Position numbers and translations under genes: made by a program. A DNA stretch of 17,764 bases from Lutibacillus sp052034115 (GTDB taxonomy: Bacteria > Actinomycetota > Actinomycetes > Actinomycetales > Dermatophilaceae): positions 1-17,764 of the forward strand of contig JBPOIZ010000018.1 of assembly GCA_052034115.1 (NCBI GenBank), given 5' to 3'. Positions 7,261 through 13,381 of the stretch are shown in pieces. Below the pieces are notes generated by a model. The model made no database searches. It was not told where the DNA came from and saw only the letters and a list, made by a program, of their open reading frames with translations. How positions within the stretch are numbered: the first letter of the stretch is position 1; the number at the start of each line of letters is the position of its first letter.

Positions 7261-8885
7261 TCTCGCTGCGCAACGTCACCGTCACGTATGACGGCGCCCT
7301 CGCACCCGCGCTGCGCGACGTCAGCATCACGGTGGACGAGGGCGAACTCGTCCTGGTCGTCGGGCCGACCGGAGGCGGGAAGTCGACGCTCCTCGCAGCC
7401 GTAAGTGGGTTGGTTCCTCACTTCACCGGCGGCACTCTCGCCGGAGAGGTGCGCGTGGCCGGTCGCTCGACCCGCACCCACCGGCCGCGTGACCTTGCCG
7501 ATCTCGTCGCGTCGGTGCGCCAGAACCCGGCCTCGTCGTTCGTCACCGACATGGTCGAGGACGAACTCGCCTACGGCATGGAGACCCTGGGCGTCGCGCC
7601 GTCGGCGATGCGTCGACGGGTGGAGGAGATCCTCGACCTGCTCGGCCTGGCCCAGCTGCGGCGTGCCCCCCTGCGGGCCCTCTCCGGTGGCGAGCAGCAG
7701 CGGGTCGCCATCGGGGCCGCCATGGCCAGCGGAGCCCGGGTCCTGGTGCTGGACGAGCCGACGTCGGCCCTCGATCCGGTGGCGGCCGAGGACGTCCTGT
7801 CCACGGTCTCGCGCCTCGTTCACGACCTCGGGATGACCGTCCTGCTCGCCGAGCACCGGCTCGAACGGGTCGTGCACCACGCCGACGGCGTCGTCCTGGT
7901 CTCCGGGGGCACGGCGTCGGCCGTCCTGGAGCCGGCCACCGCGATGTATCGCAGCGCCGTCGTTCCGCCGGTCATCGACCTCGGTCGGGCCATGGGGTGG
8001 AGCCCGTTGCCGCTGTCGGTCCGCGCAGCTCGGCGGGCTGCGGGAGCGCTCCGCGCCGACCTGGCCGCCATACCGGCCCCGGCGCCGGCCGTGCTGAACG
8101 GGCCGATCCGCGCCAGCGTCGATCGGGTCACGGTGCAGCGCGGCGCGGTGATCGCCCTTCGCGACAGCAGCCTGAGCCTGCGGGCGGGCACCGTCACGGC
8201 CGTCATGGGTCGCAACGGCTCGGGCAAGTCGACGCTGCTGCACACGCTGGCCGGGCAGCACCGCCCCCATCGGGGCACGGCGCGGCTCATGGACGCCGAC
8301 CCCGCCCGGCTGCGACCTGGCGAGCTCGTCGCCCGCCTCGGGTTCGTGCCGCAGAACCCGCTCGATCTGCTCTACGGGGAGACCGTGGCACAGGAGTGCG
8401 CCGACGCGGACCGGGACAACGAGCTGCCGGCCGGCACGACGAGGGCCCTGCTCGACCGCATCCTGGGGGGCGTGCCCGGACCGACGCATCCCCGCGACCT
8501 GTCGGCCGGTCAACAACTGGCGCTGGCGCTGGCCGTCGTGTTGGCCCCGGCTCCTCCCGTCCTGCTGCTCGACGAGCCGACTCGGGGCCTGGACTACCGG
8601 GCGAAGGCGGCCCTCGTCGAGTTGGTGCGCCAACACCGCGGCGCCGGGACGGCGGTCGCCGTGGCGACCCACGACGTCGAACTGGCCGCCGAACTCGCCG
8701 ACGAGGTCGTCCTGCTCGCCGACGGGGAGATCGTGGCGACCGAGCGGGCGCGCGCGTTCCTGGCCGGGTCGCCGGCGTTCTCGCCTCAGGTCGCCCGAGT
8801 CGTCTACCCCGTCCCGTTCCTCACGGCCAGCGAGGTCGTCTCGGCTCGCACGAGGTCGACGTCCGGCCAGGTGACCCATGTCTAG
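7257..8885 (+). CDS. ECF transporter ATPase, fused A1-A2 (two ABC domains)
   Basis: This single 542-residue chain carries both nucleotide-binding domains that power the ECF importer. Domain 1 has Walker A GPTGGGKST (36-44), Q-loop near residue 89, signature LSGGEQQR (142-149), Walker B VLVLDEP (162-168) and switch His200. Domain 2 has Walker A GRNGSGKST (318-326), Q366, Walker B VLLLDEP (435-441) and His472. Its signature is LSAGQQ (415-420), in which Ala replaces the first Gly. A linker of about 70 residues (220-288) joins the domains. The GTG start overlaps the upstream stop and is preceded by GGTGGAGG (7245-7252). The ATG of the next gene lies 8 bp before the end of this one, so the chain is strongly coupled. 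All catalytic residues are present, so both sites are probably active. Confidence 0.92.
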   Translation: MISLRNVTVTYDGALAPALRDVSITVDEGELVLVVGPTGGGKSTLLAAVSGLVPHFTGGTLAGEVRVAGRSTRTHRPRDLADLVASVRQNPASSFVTDMVEDELAYGMETLGVAPSAMRRRVEEILDLLGLAQLRRAPLRALSGGEQQRVAIGAAMASGARVLVLDEPTSALDPVAAEDVLSTVSRLVHDLGMTVLLAEHRLERVVHHADGVVLVSGGTASAVLEPATAMYRSAVVPPVIDLGRAMGWSPLPLSVRAARRAAGALRADLAAIPAPAPAVLNGPIRASVDRVTVQRGAVIALRDSSLSLRAGTVTAVMGRNGSGKSTLLHTLAGQHRPHRGTARLMDADPARLRPGELVARLGFVPQNPLDLLYGETVAQECADADRDNELPAGTTRALLDRILGGVPGPTHPRDLSAGQQLALALAVVLAPAPPVLLLDEPTRGLDYRAKAALVELVRQHRGAGTAVAVATHDVELAAELADEVVLLADGEIVATERARAFLAGSPAFSPQVARVVYPVPFLTASEVVSARTRSTSGQVTHV

Positions 8886-9723
8886 CGCGAACCGGTGGCG
8901 GGCCACCCTCGTCCTTTTCCTGACCTGCGTCGTCGGAGTGGCGGCCTTCCTGTGGCCGTTCGTGCTCTCTTCGCCCGAGGCCATCGCGCAGGGCCAGGAT
9001 CTGCCCTGGCTGTTCACCGTGCTCATGGCGCTGCTGGCCATGCTCGTCCTGGCCGAGCTGTCCGCCTCCGGGCTGTCGGCACACAACGTGGCCGTCCTGG
9101 GCGCCCTGGCAGCCATCGGCGGCGCACTTCGCGTGCTCAGCGCCGGCACCGCCGGGCTCGAGCCGATCTTCGCCCTCCTCGTTCTCGGGGGCCGCGTGCT
9201 CGGTGCCCGGCTGGGCTTCCTCATGGGTTCGATGGCGCTGCTCACCGGGGCCTTCCTCACCGGCGGTGTCGGCCCCTGGACACCGTTCCAGATGATCGGC
9301 TGCGGCTGGGTCGCCATGGGGGCCGGCTTGCTGCCTCGGGTGTCCGGTCGCCGCGAGGTGGTCATGCTCGTCGGGTATGGCGTGCTGGCCTCGATGGCCT
9401 ATGGCGCCCTGCTCAACCTCTGGTTCTGGCCCTTCGCCGGGGCCACCTCTCCGGCCGGTGCGGGCTTCGTCACTGGAGATGGAGCGATGGCCAACCTCGT
9501 GCGATACGCCCTGTTCTACGTCGTCACCTCGCTGGGGTGGGACCTCTCGAGGGGCCTGTTCACCGCGGTGCTCGTCGCTTTCGGCGGTCGACGAGTCCTG
9601 GCCTCGCTGCGGCGCGCGACGCGTCGTGCGTCGTTCGCGGCGCTGCCGGCGACTGCGACGGCTGCGACGGCTACGGACGAACCGGCGTCCCAGGTCACCA
9701 GCCCGGCCGTGGGGGCCACATGA
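8878..9723 (+). CDS. ECF transporter S component, predicted cobalamin/corrinoid-specific (CbrT-like)
   Basis: The S component binds the vitamin and gives the importer its specificity. The 281-residue protein is very hydrophobic, with about six membrane segments. These lie near 9-29, 41-62, 69-87, 93-125 (two closely spaced), 156-180 and 205-230. A cytoplasmic Ala/Thr-rich tail follows (about 240-281). GARLGFLMGSMALLTGAFLTGG and GVGPWTPFQMIGCGWVAMGAG type stretches are typical of ECF S proteins. It lies directly after the T and A genes, overlaps the ATPase gene by 8 bp, and its stop overlaps the cobU start (ATGA). Cobalamin or cobinamide as substrate follows from the riboswitch and cobU. CbrT is the closest named family I can suggest, without an alignment. 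Confidence 0.82.
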   Translation: MSSANRWRATLVLFLTCVVGVAAFLWPFVLSSPEAIAQGQDLPWLFTVLMALLAMLVLAELSASGLSAHNVAVLGALAAIGGALRVLSAGTAGLEPIFALLVLGGRVLGARLGFLMGSMALLTGAFLTGGVGPWTPFQMIGCGWVAMGAGLLPRVSGRREVVMLVGYGVLASMAYGALLNLWFWPFAGATSPAGAGFVTGDGAMANLVRYALFYVVTSLGWDLSRGLFTAVLVAFGGRRVLASLRRATRRASFAALPATATAATATDEPASQVTSPAVGAT

Positions 9724-10271
9724 GTCTGACCCTGGTCACCGGCGGCGTCCGCAGCGGCAAGAGCCGGCACGCCGAGTCGCTCCTGGACCGCTCCCGGCCC
9801 GGTCGGTATGTCGTGCCGGGCGGTAATCACCCGGGCGATGCCGAGTGGGCGGCCCGGGTGGCCGCACACCAGGCGCGGCGGCCGAACTGCTGGGAGACCA
9901 TCGAAACGGTGGCCGTGACCGAGGTGCTGACCGGCATCGATCAGCGCCCGGTGATCGTCGACTGCCTGGGCACCTGGGTCGCAGCACTCATCGATGATGC
10001 GGCCGCGTGGGAGGACCACAAGAGGGCCCGCACGCTCGTCGCCGCGGCGGTCGACGAGTTCGCTGCAGCCGGGCGTGCCGCGCCATACCTCGTCGTCGTC
10101 GTTTCCAACGAGGTCGGCTGGGGTGTGGTGCCGGCAACCGCCTCCGGGCGGCTGTTCCGGGACCTGCTGGGAACCGCTACCGCGACGGTGTCCGCTGCGG
10201 CCGACGAGGTCGCACTCGTGGTCGCCGGCCGCGTCCTCGACCTCTCGGTGGCGCCGCTGGTGCGCCCGTAG
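9720..10271 (+). CDS. cobU: Bifunctional adenosylcobinamide kinase / adenosylcobinamide-phosphate guanylyltransferase
   Basis: CobU phosphorylates adenosylcobinamide and transfers GMP to it, giving AdoCbi-GDP for joining to the lower ligand. It is cytoplasmic. The 183-residue protein has the P-loop GGVRSGKS (8-15), the VDCLGTWVAAL element (80-90) and SNEVGWGVVP (129-138). RLFRDLLG (144-151) and the Ala-Asp-Glu-Val C-terminal element with VAGRVLDL (168-175) follow. His50 in AAHQARRP lines up with the histidine that carries GMP in Salmonella CobU. The stretch before it (VVPGGNHPGDAEWAARV) departs from the usual ATA...DDEMAARI form. As the last gene of the riboswitch operon it suggests salvage of imported cobinamide. 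The other assembly genes (cobS, cobT/C, cobO) are not in the window. Confidence 0.93.
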   Translation: MSLTLVTGGVRSGKSRHAESLLDRSRPGRYVVPGGNHPGDAEWAARVAAHQARRPNCWETIETVAVTEVLTGIDQRPVIVDCLGTWVAALIDDAAAWEDHKRARTLVAAAVDEFAAAGRAAPYLVVVVSNEVGWGVVPATASGRLFRDLLGTATATVSAAADEVALVVAGRVLDLSVAPLVRP

Positions 10272-10280
10272 AGTGCCGGT
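10269..10280 (+). promoter_or_regulatory. Leaderless promoter -10 element for xseA, overlapping the cobU stop
   Basis: TAGAGT (10269-10274) includes the cobU stop codon TAG and lies exactly 6 nt before the ATG of xseA at 10281. It fits TANNNT and no Shine-Dalgarno sequence is seen. It would free xseA from the B12-controlled operon. Confidence 0.6.
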
Positions 10281-11528
10281 ATGGCGACGCCGAACGGTCC
10301 CGGGCTGCCCGAGCGTGCGCTGGACACGTCGGCAGAACACCCCTGGCCGGTCCGGGTGCTCGCCCTGAAGATCACCGACTACGTGGACAAGATGGCCCCG
10401 CTGTGGGTCGAGGGTGAGGTCATCCAGCTCAACCGGCGCGGGGCCACCGCCTACCTCACGGTGCGCGACCCCGAGGTCGACATGTCCTTGCCGGTGACGA
10501 TCTCCTCCTACGCGCTGGACGCCATGCCGACACCACCGGCACCGGGGGCGCGAGTGGTGCTGCACGCCAAGGCGGTCTTCTGGCCACGGCGCGGGACCCT
10601 CCAGCTGGAGGCCCGGCAGATCCGTCCGGTCGGGGTCGGCGACCTGCTGGCTCGGATCGAGATCCTGCGTCGGCGGTTGGCCGAGGAGGGGGTCTTCGAC
10701 GCGGACCGCAAGCGGCGGATTCCCTTCGTCCCTCGCGGCGTCGGGCTGATCACCGGACGCGGCTCAGCCGCAGAACATGACGTCGTGGCGACCGCGACGA
10801 CGCGCTGGCCCGCGGTCCGCATCATCCGGCGAGCCGTTGCGGTGCAGGGGTCGAGCGCCGTCACCGAGATCTGCGCCGCCGTGGCCGAACTGGACCGGGA
10901 CCCGCAGGTCGACGTCATCGTCATCGCCCGAGGCGGCGGCGCGGCGGAGGAGCTGTTGCCGTTCAGCAACGAGACGCTGCTGCGCGCGGTCGCGGGTGCC
11001 GCCACCCCCGTGGTGAGCGCGATCGGGCATGAATCCGACACCCCCCTGCTCGACCTCGTTGCGGACGTCCGGGCGTCCACGCCGACCGACGCCGGACGCC
11101 GGGTGGTGCCGGACGCCGCAGCCGAACGAGCGCTCGTCGCCGGGCTCGCCGAGCGACTGGCATCCAGCGTGCGGCGCGCCGTCGCCGAGCGACATCACGA
11201 GGTCGCGCTCCTGCGGCACCGGCCGGTGCTGCGGGACCGCGGAGCCGTGCTGGCCGTCCACCGCGGCGTCGTGGATGGAGCACGTGCGGCGGGCCGGCGT
11301 GCCGTCGTGGCGATGGTCGCCCGGGAGCGCCTCCGGATCGAGCACCTGGGGCGGCACGGCCTGGCCCTGTCCCCGACCAGCGTGCTGGCGCGTGGCTTCG
11401 CGCTCGTCGAGCACGGGGACCGACGGGTCATCCGATCCCGGGACGAGGTGACCGCCGATGAGTTGCTCCGCGTCGTCGTCGGCGACGGTGACTTCGGGGT
11501 CCGGGTCGTCGGCGGCGGCACCGGGTAG
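10281..11528 (+). CDS. xseA: Exodeoxyribonuclease VII large subunit
   Basis: XseA is the catalytic subunit of exonuclease VII, which degrades single-stranded DNA from both ends into oligonucleotides in repair and recombination. The 415-residue protein has the N-terminal OB-fold (about 20-115, with LWVEGEVIQLNRRGATAYLT). The conserved catalytic domain carries VGLITGRGSAAEHD (153-166), VIVIARGGGAAEELLPF, SAIGHESDTPLLDLVADV and RASTPTDAGRRVVPD. A charged helical region and the C-terminal SPTSVLARGFALV element close the protein. The length is typical. It is followed 10 bp later by xseB. In Mycobacterium tuberculosis the xseA-xseB pair also lies divergent to and near ispH (lytB2), so this neighbourhood looks conserved. 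Confidence 0.96.
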   Translation: MATPNGPGLPERALDTSAEHPWPVRVLALKITDYVDKMAPLWVEGEVIQLNRRGATAYLTVRDPEVDMSLPVTISSYALDAMPTPPAPGARVVLHAKAVFWPRRGTLQLEARQIRPVGVGDLLARIEILRRRLAEEGVFDADRKRRIPFVPRGVGLITGRGSAAEHDVVATATTRWPAVRIIRRAVAVQGSSAVTEICAAVAELDRDPQVDVIVIARGGGAAEELLPFSNETLLRAVAGAATPVVSAIGHESDTPLLDLVADVRASTPTDAGRRVVPDAAAERALVAGLAERLASSVRRAVAERHHEVALLRHRPVLRDRGAVLAVHRGVVDGARAAGRRAVVAMVARERLRIEHLGRHGLALSPTSVLARGFALVEHGDRRVIRSRDEVTADELLRVVVGDGDFGVRVVGGGTG

Positions 11529-11538
11529 GCTCGCGGCC
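11526..11538 (+). promoter_or_regulatory. Leaderless promoter -10 element for xseB, overlapping the xseA stop
   Basis: TAGGCT (11526-11531) begins on the xseA stop codon and lies 7 nt before the GTG at 11539. As at xseA, a stop codon doubles as the TA of a TANNNT box. Lack of an RBS supports a leaderless transcript, although read-through from xseA is equally possible. Confidence 0.5.
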
Positions 11539-11763
11539 GTGGCGAACACGCACGCTCAGGGGTATGACGACATCCCCGCTCTGTCCTACGAGCAGGCACG
11601 GGACGAGCTCGCGGCCATCGTCGCCAGGCTCGAGGGCGGGCAGGTGCCCCTGGAGGAGAGCATGCTCCTGTGGGAACGTGGCGAGGCCCTGGCCGCCCAC
11701 TGCACGGCGGTGTTGGATGGCGCTCAGGCCCGGCTGGACGAGCCGCGCTCGCCCGAGCGCTGA
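11539..11763 (+). CDS. xseB: Exodeoxyribonuclease VII small subunit
   Basis: XseB is the small helical partner that several copies of which bind XseA and keep it soluble and regulated. Starting at GTG 11539 gives 74 residues, the family's normal size. The family signature SYEQARDELAAIVARLEGG (about residues 16-34) is followed by PLEESMLLWERGEALAAHC and a closing LDGAQARLD. An ATG at 11458 in the same frame would add 27 residues copied from inside xseA and is not preferred. The gene ends 28 bp before the end of the convergent DUF4245 gene. No clear terminator is seen between them. Confidence 0.93.
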   Translation: MANTHAQGYDDIPALSYEQARDELAAIVARLEGGQVPLEESMLLWERGEALAAHCTAVLDGAQARLDEPRSPER

Positions 11764-11791
11764 CCACCGGCGGGGGTTGACGGACGCGCGG

Positions 11792-12379
11792 TCAGGACGG
11801 TGTCGGGGTGCCGGAGGGCGCAGGCACCACAAGAGCCGCGGCGAGGGCGATGACGTCGTCGCGAGGGGCTTGACCGGTGACCACCGTCGTGAGCGTCTCC
11901 CGCGGGCCGGGCGGGCGCACGAACGTCACCTGCTTCTGATCGGCCGAGTAGTACTCGTCCCACTGGCGTCCAGCGATGCCGACCTGGCCGAGCTTCTCAC
12001 CGCGGGCGGTGGCGACGTCATACCAGGCCGGCCCAGGTGAGACGGCCTGTTTGATGGCCAGCGGCGCCCGGGAGTCCGATTCGTAGTTGGCCTGCCAGGT
12101 CAGGGCTCCGTCGGCGGTGCGGTTGAGGTAGGCGCTGACCTGGCGCCACCCCGACGGCACCGGATCTGCTCCGGCCAGCGGCAGCCCCGACTCCGCGCCG
12201 CGCGCGGCCGCGACCTCGAGGATGTCGATCTGGGGTGCGTCCAGGCGATCCGCTCGCGGAACGAGCGCGACGAACCCGATCACGATGGCCACGATGACGA
12301 GCAGCGACCGCATCATGTTGGGCAGGGAGCCCATCGAATAGCTGCTGCGGGGCTGCCCCGGGGTGGTCGTCACCGGCAT
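11792..12379 (-). CDS. DUF4245 domain membrane protein
   Basis: This protein of about 195 residues has a short N-terminal tail, one membrane helix (SLLVIVAIVIGFVALV, about residues 25-40) and an extracellular domain. That domain has LDAPQIDILEVAAAR, GWRQVSAYLNR, WQANYES, WYDVATARGEKLGQVGIAGR and YYSADQKQVTFVRP, the pattern of the actinobacterial DUF4245 family. Its function is unknown. The family often lies near xseAB and glpX in actinomycetes, so the position is expected. The start is uncertain. I chose ATG 12379, which leaves 24 residues before the helix; a TTG at 12409 or GTG at 12406 in the same frame would add about 10. No convincing RBS precedes any of them. It is divergent from the sugar kinase gene. 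Confidence 0.85.
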   Translation of the reverse strand: MPVTTTPGQPRSSYSMGSLPNMMRSLLVIVAIVIGFVALVPRADRLDAPQIDILEVAAARGAESGLPLAGADPVPSGWRQVSAYLNRTADGALTWQANYESDSRAPLAIKQAVSPGPAWYDVATARGEKLGQVGIAGRQWDEYYSADQKQVTFVRPPGPRETLTTVVTGQAPRDDVIALAAALVVPAPSGTPTPS

Positions 12380-12419
12380 ATCGTCGCCGACCGGCCATTC
12401 CCCCACCAAACTCGGTCGG

Positions 12420-12442
12420 TAGGGTGAATCGTCGCGAAGGAG
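12420..12442 (+). promoter_or_regulatory. Putative -10 box and RBS of the PfkB kinase gene
   Basis: TAGGGT (12420-12425) fits TANNNT. AAGGAG (12437-12442) lies 5 nt before the ATG at 12448 and fixes that start. No good -35 box is visible. The opposing DUF4245 promoter must lie in the same 68 bp. Confidence 0.45.
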
Positions 12443-12447
12443 ACACC

Positions 12448-13377
12448 ATGACCGATCCGGTACAGCCCGTGTCCACCCTCGTCATCGGCGAGGCTCTCGT
12501 CGACGTCGTCCGATCGGCCGACGGTTCGGTCGCCGAGCACCCCGGCGGCAGCCCCGCCAACGTCGCCGTGGGCCTGGCGCGGCTCGGTCACGACGTCGCC
12601 TTCGCCACCCGGCTGGGCGACGACCGGTATGGCGATGCGATCGACGCACACCTGGCCGCCGACGGCGTGCGACTCACCACCGGACGCGACGAGCGCCGCA
12701 CCTCATCGGCGCAGGCCACCATCGGCGCCGACGGGTCCGCGGCATACCAGTTCGACATCGACTGGGACGTCCGGCCACCCTCGCTCAGCGGGGTCGGCCA
12801 CGTCCACACCGGATCCATCGGGGCGGTCCTGCCCCCCGGGGGCATCGTCGTCGCGCAGGTCCTGGCCGACGCGCGGCGCACGGCCACGGTGTCCTACGAC
12901 CCGAATGCCCGCCCGGCGCTGATGGGCAACGCCGAGGTCGCGCGGCGGCAGGTCGAGGAGCTCGTCTCGTTGAGTGACGTCGTCAAGGCCAGCGACGAGG
13001 ACATCGCCTGGCTCTACCCCGGTCGCACCGTCGAAGAGGTCCTGACCCATTGGGGCAAGCTCGGTGCGCAGGTCACGGTCGCCACCCGCGGCGGTGACGG
13101 CACCACGGTCATCGTGACCTCGGAGGGCGTCGTGCACCACCGCCCGGTGGACGCCATCGAGGTCGCCGACACCGTCGGCGCCGGCGACTCCTTCATGTCC
13201 GGGCTGGTGTCCGGACTGTTGGACAGTGGCCTCCTCGGTGGCCCCGAGGCCCGGGAGCGGCTGCTCGCCGCCACCTGGTCCGAGATCGAGCCGGCCGTGT
13301 CGAGAGCCCTGAGCTGTTCCCGGATCACCGTGTCGCGGGCTGGTGCCAACCCACCGCGGCGCGCCGAGCTGGGCTAG
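12448..13377 (+). CDS. PfkB-family carbohydrate kinase (fructokinase-like)
   Basis: Ribokinase/PfkB enzymes phosphorylate a sugar hydroxyl with ATP in the cytoplasm. The 309-residue protein has the N-terminal signature GGSPANVAVGLARLG (33-47), which closes over the sugar. It also has SYDPNARPAL (149-158), KASDEDIAWLYPG (180-192) and TRGGDGTTV (213-221). The ATP-site signature DTVGAGDSFMSGLVSGL (241-257) contains the catalytic base Asp247 and the anion hole. NARPAL and the Asn-rich first motif favour a fructokinase, but ribose or another sugar cannot be excluded. It faces the alpha-galactosidase gene with a gap of 4 bp, so a shared role in oligosaccharide use (for example sucrose/raffinose-derived hexose) is a plausible inference, not shown. 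Confidence 0.9.
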   Translation: MTDPVQPVSTLVIGEALVDVVRSADGSVAEHPGGSPANVAVGLARLGHDVAFATRLGDDRYGDAIDAHLAADGVRLTTGRDERRTSSAQATIGADGSAAYQFDIDWDVRPPSLSGVGHVHTGSIGAVLPPGGIVVAQVLADARRTATVSYDPNARPALMGNAEVARRQVEELVSLSDVVKASDEDIAWLYPGRTVEEVLTHWGKLGAQVTVATRGGDGTTVIVTSEGVVHHRPVDAIEVADTVGAGDSFMSGLVSGLLDSGLLGGPEARERLLAATWSEIEPAVSRALSCSRITVSRAGANPPRRAELG

Positions 13378-13381
13378 GTCG

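Noticed and set aside
6828..9365. An 845-codon open frame on the minus strand across the ECF transporter genes
   Set aside because: Its protein is low-complexity Arg/Gly/Pro/Asp text typical of the antisense of high-GC genes, while the plus strand codes for recognisable EcfT, EcfA and S proteins with overlaps and RBSs.
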